Source: Palsa-1447 sp964509885
Lineage (GTDB): Bacteria > Verrucomicrobiota > Verrucomicrobiia > Opitutales > Opitutaceae
Direction: 5' to 3'
DNA: 64,000 nt
Assembly: GCA_964509885.1 (NCBI GenBank)
Contig: CAZDZL010000008.1
Coordinates: 33,582-97,581, forward strand
Below are positions 1 through 8,281 of this stretch, piece by piece (position 1 is the first letter of the stretch; each line of letters begins with the position of its first letter). The translations under genes and the position numbers were made by a program. The notes under the pieces were generated by a model that worked only from the letters and a program-made list of their open reading frames with translations, searched no databases and had not been told where the DNA came from.

Positions 1-512
1 CAGCCCATCCACAACGCGACGGCCCGCGGCCGCGGGGCCGCCCGGAGCTCCCGCCACACCAGCCAGGACAGGGCGAGCCACGCCGCGACGTTTTGCAGCG
101 CATACACCTGGAGCACCGTCCACGGGTCGCCGCCGCCGATGATGTGCGCGGTCCACGAGAGGAGGATCCGCCGTTCCCGGTAGACGGGGTTGTCGAGCGC
201 GTCCCGGATCTCCGGCGTGCGGGGGTCGGGCGCAACGGCCAGCTGGGCGCCGAACTGCCCGTCATAGCCCGTCCCGCCGTCCCTCGCCAGGGGAAGGGGC
301 CGCAGGACCGGGAGCCGCTGCTCCCATTTCGGGCCTCCGAACGAAAGCAGCGACGTGAACCCCGTTCGCCCGTCCCACCTGAGGGCCACCATCGCGAGGA
401 CGAAGATCACCGCGGTCGCCACGGGCCTCCAGAAGGGGGACGGTTTCCGCGCGGCGGCGGGGTCGGGGCCGGTGGGCGCCGGCCCCTGCCGCCCTGTTGA
501 TAGCTCGTTCAC
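1..512 (-). CDS. Polytopic membrane protein, truncated at window edge
   Basis: Reading leftward from a GTG at 512, an open frame runs off the window after about 170 codons. GTG is the first usable start because an in-frame TGA lies four codons upstream. A Pro/Ala-rich N-terminus is followed by a transmembrane segment near residues 31-43, then a loop with GYDGQFGAQLAV and a run around VYRERRILLSW, then another hydrophobic stretch. The YDGQF and YR-RR-ILL motifs recall a family of bacterial multi-pass membrane proteins associated with cell-surface polysaccharides. The C-terminal part is missing, so that assignment is tentative. It may be the same broad class as the proteins at 25199-28487. Confidence 0.6.
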   Translation of the reverse strand, partial: MNELSTGRQGPAPTGPDPAAARKPSPFWRPVATAVIFVLAMVALRWDGRTGFTSLLSFGGPKWEQRLPVLRPLPLARDGGTGYDGQFGAQLAVAPDPRTPEIRDALDNPVYRERRILLSWTAHIIGGGDPWTVLQVYALQNVAAWLALSWLVWRELRAAPRPRAVALWMG

Positions 513-555
513 GACGGCTCGTGATCAATGACGCGGACGCGGCGGAGGCAAAGCT

Positions 556-2070
556 TTACCCGAGCGCCTCGGCGAGCGCGGCGATGATCTCGTCGGCCGG
601 CTCGGTCCCCACGCAGAGGCGCAGGAGGTCGGGGTCGAGGCCGTTCGCGGAGAGCTCGGCGCGGCCCTCGGGCGTCGTCACCAGGCCGTAGTGGGCAAGG
701 TACATGAAGGGGCAGATGAGCGTGGTGCGCATGCCGAAGCTCGGTCCCTTGGGCAGGCGCAGCCTGTCGTAGAAGCGGTCCAGCTTCCCGCGCAGCGTGA
801 AGGAGATCATGCCGCCGGTCGCGCCGGGGGACCTCGATATCGCCAGGTAGTTGGCGCGCGAGGCGGCCTCGTGCGCCCAGTGCGTGGTGCGGACAGCCGG
901 GTGCGTGGCCAGGAACGCGGCGACCCTCGGGGCGTTCTCCTCGATCCTCGAGAGCACCTCCCGCGTGTTGACGATCTGCGCGGCCAGGCGGGCTAGGTCC
1001 CGAGCGTAGGGCGGCTCGACGATGATCGACACCCGTCGGCGCAGGAAGTCGGCGTCGGGCCCCGCGGGGTTGACGGCCACCAGGCCGGCGATGACGTCGC
1101 CCTCGTTGCCGGTGTACTTCGTGAGGCTCGTGGCCACCAGGTCGGCGTGGGGCAGGGCGTCGACGCTGAACGCAGAGGCGACCGACGGGTCGAGGATCAG
1201 CTTGACCGAGTGCTTCCGGCAGAGCGCCGCGAGGGCCGCCACGTCGGGGGTCTGGATGAGCGGATTCGAGGGGACCTCGGCCACCAGGCCGGCGATGCGC
1301 GGGCCCTTCTCGTCAAGGAGCCGCCCGAGCGCGGCCAGGTCCATCACGTCCGCCACGTGCAGGTAGTCCCCCGGAGATGCCGTGAACTTCCGCAGGATCG
1401 CTATGGTGTCCAGGTAGAGCCAGCCGAGCTGTATCCAGCCGGTGCGGCCCTTCGAGGCCTGGAGCTCGTTGACCGCGCGGAACGCCGCGTGGACCGCGTT
1501 CATGCCGCTGTTCGCGAGGAGCAGGTCCGCGTCGGCCGCCAGCGCGAACATGGGCCGAAGCACGCGCAGGACCTCCCCGCGCGCGTCCCCGCCGAAGGTC
1601 TCCTCGGAGCCGGGCACGGGCCCGGCGCCCATCGCGGATAGGCGGTCCTCGGCCTCGCGCGACGATAGGAAGCCCCCGATGTTCTGGAGGTAGAGCTTCG
1701 CGAGCTGCGCGAGCTCGGCCGACTCCGGGTGCGACACGCCGAAGACGCCCTCGCCCGCGAACGAGGCCGCGGACGTGCCGGCGGGGGAGGACGCCTGGAG
1801 GTGGGAGAGGAGCCGGCCGGCCATGCGGCGCGACGACGCGAGCCAGAGCGTCCTCTTCCCGAGGCCGTTCCTCTCCGCGAGCACGGCGGCGAGGCGCCTG
1901 GCGAAGGGGTGGACAAGGAACCTGGGGTAGCCGCTCTGGAGCCTGGCGGTGACCGCCGGGTCCTTCTCCTCGTATCCCCGGACGTCGGCCATGGTCGGCA
2001 GGCTGCACGAGACGGCGTGAGGGCTGTCGGGTATGGGCGTGCCCAGGGGGATGTGCGCGAACGCCTGCAT
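556..2070 (-). CDS. Cys/Met-metabolism PLP enzyme, cystathionine gamma-synthase-like (fungal STR2 type)
   Basis: 504 residues, fold type I PLP enzyme of the Cys/Met metabolism family. The PLP-binding lysine is in SLTKYTGNEGDVIAG; the preceding LILDPSVASAF segment sits where family members carry a cofactor-binding aspartate; RLCVGTEPADEI near the C-terminus matches the family's closing RxSVGxE motif. The N-terminal segment SLPTMADVRGYEEKDP followed by SGYPRF resembles fungal cystathionine gamma-synthases (STR2/met-7) more than the roughly 390-residue bacterial MetB. It would join O-acyl-homoserine and cysteine in transsulfuration. Substrate is inferred. It stands alone, divergent from the DUF1761 gene. 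Confidence 0.8.
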   Translation of the reverse strand: MQAFAHIPLGTPIPDSPHAVSCSLPTMADVRGYEEKDPAVTARLQSGYPRFLVHPFARRLAAVLAERNGLGKRTLWLASSRRMAGRLLSHLQASSPAGTSAASFAGEGVFGVSHPESAELAQLAKLYLQNIGGFLSSREAEDRLSAMGAGPVPGSEETFGGDARGEVLRVLRPMFALAADADLLLANSGMNAVHAAFRAVNELQASKGRTGWIQLGWLYLDTIAILRKFTASPGDYLHVADVMDLAALGRLLDEKGPRIAGLVAEVPSNPLIQTPDVAALAALCRKHSVKLILDPSVASAFSVDALPHADLVATSLTKYTGNEGDVIAGLVAVNPAGPDADFLRRRVSIIVEPPYARDLARLAAQIVNTREVLSRIEENAPRVAAFLATHPAVRTTHWAHEAASRANYLAISRSPGATGGMISFTLRGKLDRFYDRLRLPKGPSFGMRTTLICPFMYLAHYGLVTTPEGRAELSANGLDPDLLRLCVGTEPADEIIAALAEALG

Positions 2071-2210
2071 TCAGCCCGAGTGTTGGCCGCGCGGCCCCCA
2101 TGGCAACCGGAAGCGTGGGGAAACCGTGTCATGTACAGCCCCCCGATTGCGCTTTTTTTCAATGGCGCGCCCGGCTACGTTCGGCCCGTCCCCCTCAACC
2201 CCAAAAAACC

Positions 2211-2636
2211 ATGATACACGCACTCACAAGCCTGAGCCCCCTCGCGGTCCTCGTCGTCTCCATCGCCGCGTTCGCCATAGGCGCCGTCTGGTATTCCCCG
2301 ATGCTGTTCTCCAAGGCGTGGATGACGGAGATGAGGATGACCCCCGAGCAGGCGCAGGCCGCCAGCAAGGGGAAGATACCGCTCATGATGGGCGGCGGCT
2401 TCCTCTGCACCGTCGTCTCCACGCTCGCGCTCGCGGTGCTGGTCGCGGCGCACCATTGCTCGAGCCCGCTCAAGGGGGCCGAGCTCGGGCTCTTTGTCGG
2501 CGCGGGCCTCGTAGCCTCCCGTCAGGCGACAAACTCGATCTTCGAGATGCGCTCACTCAAGCATTTCCTGATCGTCGGGGGCCACGACGTCGTCCAGTTC
2601 ACGGTCATCGGGGCCATACTCGCCGTCTGGCGCTGA
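2211..2636 (+). CDS. DUF1761-like small membrane protein
   Basis: 141 residues from the ATG at 2211. An upstream in-frame ATG at 2100 would add sequence that does not look like the family, so it was not used. Four hydrophobic segments are visible (about residues 8-28, 60-82, 90-105 and 120-140). The AVWYSPMLFSKAW motif after the first helix and the SKAWMTE region are typical of DUF1761 proteins, whose function is unknown. The gene ends 3 bases before exonuclease III, so the two are probably cotranscribed. No functional link between them is evident. Confidence 0.75.
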   Translation: MIHALTSLSPLAVLVVSIAAFAIGAVWYSPMLFSKAWMTEMRMTPEQAQAASKGKIPLMMGGGFLCTVVSTLALAVLVAAHHCSSPLKGAELGLFVGAGLVASRQATNSIFEMRSLKHFLIVGGHDVVQFTVIGAILAVWR

Positions 2637-2639
2637 TCG

Positions 2640-3401
2640 TTGAAGATCATCTCCTGGAACGTCAACGGGGTGAGGGCCGCCCTGAAGAAGGGCCTCCTCG
2701 ACTTCATCGCGGAGTGCGACGCTGACGTATACTGCCTCCAGGAGACGAAGGCCCACCCCGGCGACGTCCAGCACGTCACGTGGCCGAAGGGCTATGAGAT
2801 GTTTTGGAACAGCGCGGAAAAGAAGGGCTACAGCGGCACCGCGGTCCTCACCCGCGTGAAGCCCAAGAACATCTGGAATGGCATCGGCGCCGCGGTCCAC
2901 GACACGGAGGGCCGCGTGCTCGCCGCGGAATTCCCGGACTTCTGGCTCGTGAACGTATACCAGCCCAACTCCCAGCGCGGGCTCACCCGGCTCGACTACA
3001 GGGTCGGGAAGTGGGACCCGGCGTTCCGCAGGTACCTGAAGGGGCTCCAGGCGAAGGGTAAGCCCGCGGTCTTCTGCGGCGACCTGAACGTCGCCCACGA
3101 GGACATCGACCTGGCGAACCCCAGGACGAACCGGCGCAACGCGGGTTTCACGGACGAGGAGAGGCGAAGCTTCGGCAGGCTTCTCGACGCGGGCTTCGTC
3201 GACACGTTCCGGGAATTCGAGAAGGGACCCGGGCACTACTCGTGGTGGAGCCAGATGGGCGACTGCAGGGCCCGCAACGTCGGGTGGCGCGTCGACTACT
3301 TTGTGGCCGCGCAGAAGCTCAAGGGGGCGCTCAAGAGGGCGTGGATCAGCCCCGGGGTGATGGGCAGCGACCACTGCCCCGTCGGGCTCGAGATCGGCTG
3401 A
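2640..3401 (+). CDS. xth: Exodeoxyribonuclease III (AP endonuclease)
   Basis: 253 residues starting at a TTG whose frame gives the canonical N-terminus KIISWNVNGVRAALKKG. This EEP-fold nuclease cleaves at abasic sites and degrades one strand of duplex DNA 3' to 5' in base-excision repair. Catalytic motifs are all present: the metal-binding Glu in CLQETKA, GDLNVAHEDIDL with Asp and Asn, and the terminal SDHCPVGLEI carrying the catalytic Asp-His. Length is normal for the family. The TTG follows the DUF1761 stop codon by 3 bases, so translation is probably coupled. Confidence 0.93.
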   Translation: MKIISWNVNGVRAALKKGLLDFIAECDADVYCLQETKAHPGDVQHVTWPKGYEMFWNSAEKKGYSGTAVLTRVKPKNIWNGIGAAVHDTEGRVLAAEFPDFWLVNVYQPNSQRGLTRLDYRVGKWDPAFRRYLKGLQAKGKPAVFCGDLNVAHEDIDLANPRTNRRNAGFTDEERRSFGRLLDAGFVDTFREFEKGPGHYSWWSQMGDCRARNVGWRVDYFVAAQKLKGALKRAWISPGVMGSDHCPVGLEIG

Positions 3402-3418
3402 CCCCCGGCATTTATCGG

Positions 3419-3448
3419 TTGGCCACCGCCGCCCGGCGGCCGCACTAT
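3419..3448 (+). promoter_or_regulatory. Candidate promoter, leaderless
   Basis: TTGGCC (3419-3424), 18-base spacer, CACTAT (3443-3448). The hexamer ends 7 bases before the GTG at 3456, so transcription would begin at or next to the start codon. Match to the -10 consensus is weak; the positioning is what supports it. Confidence 0.3.
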
Positions 3449-3455
3449 CGCGGGC

Positions 3456-3995
3456 GTGAGGCTCGTCATAAAGGTCTTCGGCACCCTGTTCGGGGTGTGG
3501 GTCATCCTCGTCCTGGTCGGGTTCATCCTGCCGGGGCACTACAGGGTGGAGCGCTCGACCGTCATCAACGCCGGGCCCGCGAGGATATTCCCGCTCGTCG
3601 GGGACCTGAAGGCCTGGCGCCGGTGGGGCGTGTGGTTCGCGAGGGACCCCGGGATGCAGATCGAGTACTCCCCGGCGACGACGGAGGTCGGCGCCTGGAG
3701 CCAGTGGAAGAGCAAGAGCCAGGGCGACGGCAAGATGACGATCTCCAAGGTCCACCCGACGGACGACTTCGAGTACAGGATGGAGTTCGCGGACGTCGGC
3801 ATGGTCTCCCGCGGGACGATGGCGCTTGCGCCGGAGCCGGGCGGCGGGACGCGGGTGACCATGGCGATGGACGGCGACCTCGGGCACAACCCCCTCTACC
3901 GCTGGTTCGGCGTGTTCATGAACAAGCTCGTGGGGCCCGACTTCGAGGAGGGGCTCGCGAACCTTAAGAGGCTGGGCGAGGCCCCGGCCCGTTGA
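3456..3995 (+). CDS. SRPBCC-family protein with N-terminal membrane anchor
   Basis: 179 residues from a GTG. One hydrophobic helix at about residues 4-26 is followed by a START/SRPBCC (polyketide cyclase-like) domain: YRVERSTVINAGPARIFPLV is the usual first strand and helix, and WGVWFARDPGM and GTRVTMAMDG follow in family order. These helix-grip folds bind hydrophobic ligands, and the ligand here is unknown. Its stop overlaps the alternative TTG start of the CinA-like gene, so the two are likely coupled. It may have its own leaderless promoter at 3419-3448. Confidence 0.75.
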   Translation: MRLVIKVFGTLFGVWVILVLVGFILPGHYRVERSTVINAGPARIFPLVGDLKAWRRWGVWFARDPGMQIEYSPATTEVGAWSQWKSKSQGDGKMTISKVHPTDDFEYRMEFADVGMVSRGTMALAPEPGGGTRVTMAMDGDLGHNPLYRWFGVFMNKLVGPDFEEGLANLKRLGEAPAR

Positions 3996-4000
3996 GCGCC

Positions 4001-4507
4001 ATGCCCGCGAGGGACCTGAAGGCGCTCATGCTCCGGGAGCCGGGGCTCACGCTCGCCGTCGCGGAGAGCCTCACGGGCGGATGGCTCCAGGCCAGGATAA
4101 CCGCGATCGAGGGGGCGTCGGAGTTCTTCCTGGGCGGCATCACCGCCTACGCGCTGGAGCAGAAGGTGCGTCACCTCCACGTGGGGCGCGCGAGGGCGCA
4201 GGCCGTGAACAGCGTCTCGGAGGCCGTGGCCCGGGAGATGGCCCGGGGCGCCTGCGACCTCTTCAGGGCGAAGGTCGGCGTCGCCACGACCGGCTACGCG
4301 CAGGCGTCGGGGCCGCAGGGCGTGAAGGTGCCGTTCGCCTGGTGGGCCGTGGCCCGCAGGAAGCCCCACGGGAGCTTTGACTACGCCAGCGGCTGCGTGA
4401 CCGTCCCGGGTCTCTCCCGGGTCGCCGTGCAGAGGCGCGTGGCCGACCTGGCCTTCGACGCCCTCGTCGGGTTCCTCAGGGGGCCAGCTGGGCCACGTAC
4501 GCCATGA
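4001..4507 (+). CDS. CinA C-terminal domain protein (nicotinamide-nucleotide amidase family)
   Basis: 168 residues from ATG 4001; a TTG at 3992 overlapping the previous stop would add three residues. The protein is only the CinA C-terminal domain (PncC-like), whose characterised members deamidate NMN to nicotinate mononucleotide. LAVAESLTGGWLQARIT matches the family's AESxTGG active-site region, with Leu where Cys is common; VGVATTGYAQA matches the second conserved block less well (the usual GIAGP is altered). Activity is therefore uncertain. The 3' end overlaps the convergent SYLF gene by 32 bases. Confidence 0.78.
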   Translation: MPARDLKALMLREPGLTLAVAESLTGGWLQARITAIEGASEFFLGGITAYALEQKVRHLHVGRARAQAVNSVSEAVAREMARGACDLFRAKVGVATTGYAQASGPQGVKVPFAWWAVARRKPHGSFDYASGCVTVPGLSRVAVQRRVADLAFDALVGFLRGPAGPRTP

Positions 4508-5174
4508 GCGGCTGCACCTCGCCGGGGGGCGTCACCCAGTCGCTGTAGAGCAGCTCCGGCATCGTGTAGCTCGTGTTGTAGAGGGTGAAGTTGGCGATGT
4601 CGTTGCGCTGGACGTGCCCCGCCTTGACCGTGGCGCCCGCGTAGAGGCCGACGGAGCGCGAGTAGACGAGGACGGGGGCGATGAAGGTGTCCTTGGCGTT
4701 GTTCTCGTACTCGGCCGAGCTCGGGCCCGCGACGGCCTTCGCGTCGACGCCGATGTTGAAGCGGCTCGTGAAGAGCAGCCGCGGGGTCGCGTCGTCCGTC
4801 AGGATGCAGACGGTGTCGACCGTCTTAGCCCCGATCTGCAGCCCCAGGCTCGCCTCGCTGGCGTCGATCAGGACCGGCAGGCTCCAGCGCCCGTTCGGCT
4901 TCTTGACCATGATGACCCCGTAGCCGCCCTTTACGCCGAAGATGAAGCCCGCCTTGAACTGGCTCAGGATCATCACCGCCCGGGCCTTCTGCCACACGCC
5001 CTGCGGGATGGCGGTCGCGGGGTTGGCCATGAACTCCCGCACGATCGCCTCGCAGGTCTCGACGCGGACGACGAGGTCGGACCGCGGCGTGCTCGAGTCA
5101 TTGGCGTGCAGGGACGTGGCGCCCAGGATCGCGACGAGGGGCAAAAGGAGGAGTTTCTTGATGGCGTGATTCAT
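4476..5174 (-). CDS. SYLF-domain (Ysc84-like) lipid-binding protein, secreted
   Basis: 232 residues. A signal peptide spans about residues 1-24 (KKLLLLPLVAILGATSLHA). The rest is a SYLF/Ysc84 domain: QGVWQKARAVMILSQFKAGFIFG is followed by KGGYGVIMVKK and WSLPVLIDASEASLGLQIG, as in family proteins. SYLF domains bind phosphoinositides in eukaryotes; the bacterial periplasmic role is unknown. The last 32 bases lie under the convergent CinA-like gene. Confidence 0.85.
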   Translation of the reverse strand: MNHAIKKLLLLPLVAILGATSLHANDSSTPRSDLVVRVETCEAIVREFMANPATAIPQGVWQKARAVMILSQFKAGFIFGVKGGYGVIMVKKPNGRWSLPVLIDASEASLGLQIGAKTVDTVCILTDDATPRLLFTSRFNIGVDAKAVAGPSSAEYENNAKDTFIAPVLVYSRSVGLYAGATVKAGHVQRNDIANFTLYNTSYTMPELLYSDWVTPPGEVQPLMAYVAQLAP

Positions 5175-5278
5175 AGAGGAGGCGGTCGCGGGCCCGCAGG
5201 GGACCGCCGAGGGATCAAAACAGGGTGAGGACGACTTGGAAAGCGCGGAGTGGGGTAAGTTCCGGCCGTCCGCGGGGC

Positions 5279-5650
5279 CTAGTCCAGGCCGCGGGCCGCC
5301 AGCTGGTCCTCGTCCCAGCCCAGGAAGTGGCCGAGCTCGTGCAGGTAGGTGAGGCGGACCTCCTCCCGGTAGGCCCCGACGTCCTCGCCGGCGAAGTCCC
5401 AGAGGTTGGCCGTGTAGATGTGGATCTGCGCGGGCGCGGCGTCGCCCGCCCCCGGCTCCTCCCCGTGGGGGCGGCCCGTGAAGAGCCCGAGGAGGTCCGG
5501 CTCGAAGCCCTCGGCGAGGACGTCCGGCCCCGGCGCGGACTCGAAGTGGACCGGCACGGCGCGCGCGGCCCCCCGGATGTCCGTGGGCAGCTCGCGCTGG
5601 GTGGCGGCGACCGCCTCGGAGGCGATCCGCTCTAGCCTCGAGGCCTTCAT
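5279..5650 (-). CDS. Zincin-like metallopeptidase (PF06262 type)
   Basis: 123 residues, start at ATG 5650 overlapping the permease stop by 4 bases. The zinc-binding HELGH lies in LTYLHELGHFLGWDEDQL, near the C-terminus, exactly as in the small zincin-like family; DLLGLFTGRP and QIHIYTANLWDFAG precede it in family order. No signal peptide, so it is cytosolic. It is the last gene of an operon with an ABC ATPase and permease. Whether it processes the exported substrate is unknown. Substrates of this family are poorly described. Confidence 0.83.
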   Translation of the reverse strand: MKASRLERIASEAVAATQRELPTDIRGAARAVPVHFESAPGPDVLAEGFEPDLLGLFTGRPHGEEPGAGDAAPAQIHIYTANLWDFAGEDVGAYREEVRLTYLHELGHFLGWDEDQLAARGLD

Positions 5651-7431
5651 CGCGCCTCTGTCGAGAGGTCGAACGCCTCGAACCTCTCGCCCAGGAACCA
5701 CACGCCCACCGCCGCCTCCCCCGCGAGGATCAGGAGCGCCGCCGCTGTCGCCAGGACGATGCCGGCCGAGGTCCCCAGCACCCAGGAGGACGAGAAGTAG
5801 ACGAGGGCCGCGGCGCCCGCCGCCGGCACGGCGACCAGGAGCGCGAACAGGAGCTGGAGCACGCCGAAGAGCAGGCGCTGCCCGAACATCTCGATGCCGC
5901 CCGTCCTGGACCGCGTCGCCTGGTACCACGCGGGCATCAGGATCATCACCGTGTTGGGCACGATGAGCTGGATCAGGCAGAGGAGGGGCGCGACGAGCCC
6001 CAGGCAGACGGTCGCCGTCCCGCGCACGCCCGGCGTCAGCCACCCGAGGCTCCTTCCCGGGTCGAGGCAGGCCGCCGCGGCGAGGATGATGACCCAAAGG
6101 AGCGTGGTAAGGATGGCCGCGGGCGCCAGGAGCTCGCCCAGCGCGAGCCTCCATCCCTCAAGGGGGAAGGTCTTCAGGAGGTCCGCGTTCGGCAGGTCGC
6201 TGCGCAGGTCCTGCCTGGCGATCTGCGGGCCGAGGATGAGGGTGTAGCCGGCGGCGACGGCGCAGCAGAGGAGCACGAAGAGCCCGAAGGTGGCCCCGCC
6301 CTCGGGCGAGGTGCGCATCCTGAGGAAGGGCCCGGAGATGACGTACATCCAGACCGCCAGGCCGACGACGATCCCGACCGTCCTGCGCCCGAAGACCGCG
6401 CTCCGCAGCGAGAGGAGGTTCTTCCAGAGGAAGGCGACCTCGGGCAGCCCGCGCGGCGGCAGCGGGAACGGGCCCGACAGGGGCTTCAGCCTGGACCCGC
6501 CGAGCCTCGGCGATTCGCCGCGCTGCATGGCCGAGCGCATGGCGGAGCGCCTCGCCGCGATCGCCATCGAGCCCTCCTCAAACCGGGCGTTGGAGCTGGC
6601 CACCCAGTAGTAGTGGAGGCCGACGACGGCCAGGGCCGGGGGGAGCGCCGCGGCGAACTCCCGGTAGCCGGTCGCGAGGTACGGGCCGAGGACGATCCGG
6701 AACGGAAGCGTGAGCCAGTGGAAGGCCGGCGACTGCTGCAGCTGCCCGACCAGCCGGTCGGCACCGGCGCCGATGCCGCCGGGGTCCGAGAGGAAGGCTC
6801 CCACGAACCCGACCGACGAGAAATAGACCGCGACGACGTATGCGACGATCGCCGCCACGGCCGCCAGCCTCCAGAGCAGGAAGTGCCGGCTCCTCTCCCT
6901 CAGGACGGAGAGCATGAGGTTCGTGCCGTTCACGTGCAGGTCGATCGTCGCGAGGATGATCCACCAGCCGGCCGCGTGCAGCGCCCGGTGGCCGCCGAAG
7001 GAGCCCGATCGGCTGAAGAAAGCCGTGATGAGCACGGCCGAGAAGAGGATGGCGGCCTGGGTGCTCAGCAGCCGGTAGTGGATGAGGGACCTCCTCGGCA
7101 CCGGGGCGGGGAAGAGGAACGCGATCTCCGCCTCCGAGAACGCGAGCCCGGCCTTCTCGGGCGGCGACATCCACGCGTAAGCGACCCGGACGAGGCCGAT
7201 GAGGCAGAGCAGCGCGCCGACCAGGCCGGCGCCGAGGACCCCGGCGGTCTGGCCGCCCTGCGGGGAAAAGCCCGCGCGGGCGCCGCCCATCTGCCTGACA
7301 ACGAAGAAATACAGGTACGCCGCGGCCGACGCCGCGCCGATGAGGTACTTCGGCTGGCGCAGGCGGCCCAGGCGTTGGACGACGAGGTTGCGCAGCGTCG
7401 TGAGCCGCAGGTAGAGGAGGGCGCCGATCAT
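5647..7431 (-). CDS. ABC exporter permease, large ABC-2-like membrane protein
   Basis: 594 residues with about 12 hydrophobic segments in two clusters separated by a cytoplasmic loop around residues 290-340, rich in Arg/Ser and containing PLPPRGLPEVAFLWKNLLSLRS. This is the layout of the putative ABC exporter permeases found beside a single ATPase. It lies 19 bases downstream of the ATPase gene and overlaps the metallopeptidase by 4 bases, so the three form one transcription unit. The exported substrate cannot be read from the sequence. Confidence 0.8.
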   Translation of the reverse strand: MIGALLYLRLTTLRNLVVQRLGRLRQPKYLIGAASAAAYLYFFVVRQMGGARAGFSPQGGQTAGVLGAGLVGALLCLIGLVRVAYAWMSPPEKAGLAFSEAEIAFLFPAPVPRRSLIHYRLLSTQAAILFSAVLITAFFSRSGSFGGHRALHAAGWWIILATIDLHVNGTNLMLSVLRERSRHFLLWRLAAVAAIVAYVVAVYFSSVGFVGAFLSDPGGIGAGADRLVGQLQQSPAFHWLTLPFRIVLGPYLATGYREFAAALPPALAVVGLHYYWVASSNARFEEGSMAIAARRSAMRSAMQRGESPRLGGSRLKPLSGPFPLPPRGLPEVAFLWKNLLSLRSAVFGRRTVGIVVGLAVWMYVISGPFLRMRTSPEGGATFGLFVLLCCAVAAGYTLILGPQIARQDLRSDLPNADLLKTFPLEGWRLALGELLAPAAILTTLLWVIILAAAACLDPGRSLGWLTPGVRGTATVCLGLVAPLLCLIQLIVPNTVMILMPAWYQATRSRTGGIEMFGQRLLFGVLQLLFALLVAVPAAGAAALVYFSSSWVLGTSAGIVLATAAALLILAGEAAVGVWFLGERFEAFDLSTEAR

Positions 7432-7450
7432 GCGGGAGGGCGGGGCGCCT

Positions 7451-8182
7451 TCAGGTCTCCGACCCGCCGGTCGCGCGGATGAAGATCTCCTCGAGGCTCA
7501 CGTTGGCCTCGCCGTTGCTGAACTGTGCCGCGACCTCCGCCAGCGTGCCGTCGGCCACCTTCTCCCCCTTCTTGAGGATGAGGACGTTCGTGCACACCTC
7601 CTGGAGGAGGTGAAGCAGGTGGGAGCTGAGGACGACCGCCGCACCCTCGCGCGCGCGCCGCACGATGGAGTCCTTCATGCGCCGGATGCCGAGGGGGTCG
7701 AGCCCCGTCAGCGGCTCGTCGAAGAACATCACCCGCGGCGAGTGCAGGAGCCCGCACGCGATCACGAGCTTCTGCTTCATGCCGCGGGAAAGCTCCCCGG
7801 GCAGCACGTCGGCCTTCTCCGCAAGCTCGAGCTCCTCGAGGAGCGGCCTCGCGATGGCCTCGCTGTCGGCGACGCCGTAGATCCTCGCGACGAAAGTCAG
7901 GTGCTGGCGGACGGTCAGGTAGTCGAACAGGCGCGGCTCGTCCGGGAAGAACGCGAGCTGGCGCTTCGCGGCCACGGGGTCGGCCGACAGGTCGTGGCCC
8001 GCGATGCGGACCGTGCCGCCGGAGGGCGGGATGATCCCCGCGAGGCAGCGCAGCGTGGTCGTCTTGCCGGCCCCGTTGGGGCCGACGAGGCCCAGCACCT
8101 CGCCCGGCTTCACGGTGAGCGACAGGTTCCGGACGGCCGTGAAGCTGCCGTATTGCTTGGTAAGCGCCTCAACCTCAATCAT
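7451..8182 (-). CDS. ABC transporter ATP-binding protein
   Basis: 243 residues from ATG 8182; the frame is open further upstream but the family N-terminus begins MIEVEALTKQYG. Walker A GPNGAGKTTT, signature LSRGMKQKLVIA (Ser-Arg-Gly in place of SGG), Walker B VMFFDEPLTGLD and an H-loop in VLSSHLLH are all present. The closest type is the CcmA/NatA group of exporters. It energises the permease encoded just downstream (5647-7431). The promoter is presumably in the 99-base gap shared with the divergent Spy-like gene. Confidence 0.9.
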   Translation of the reverse strand: MIEVEALTKQYGSFTAVRNLSLTVKPGEVLGLVGPNGAGKTTTLRCLAGIIPPSGGTVRIAGHDLSADPVAAKRQLAFFPDEPRLFDYLTVRQHLTFVARIYGVADSEAIARPLLEELELAEKADVLPGELSRGMKQKLVIACGLLHSPRVMFFDEPLTGLDPLGIRRMKDSIVRRAREGAAVVLSSHLLHLLQEVCTNVLILKKGEKVADGTLAEVAAQFSNGEANVSLEEIFIRATGGSET

Positions 8183-8281
8183 CGGCGGGAACGCTGCGCG
8201 CTCGCGCCGCCCGGGGCAAGTCCATCGGGGCAAAATCAGGTAACCAAGGGCGGCCGCGGCCGTCATACTGCTTACTCCAAA

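Noticed and set aside
2553..3887. 444-codon open frame on the - strand across exonuclease III and the SRPBCC gene
   Set aside because: Spans two clear genes and an intergenic gap with no domain of its own.
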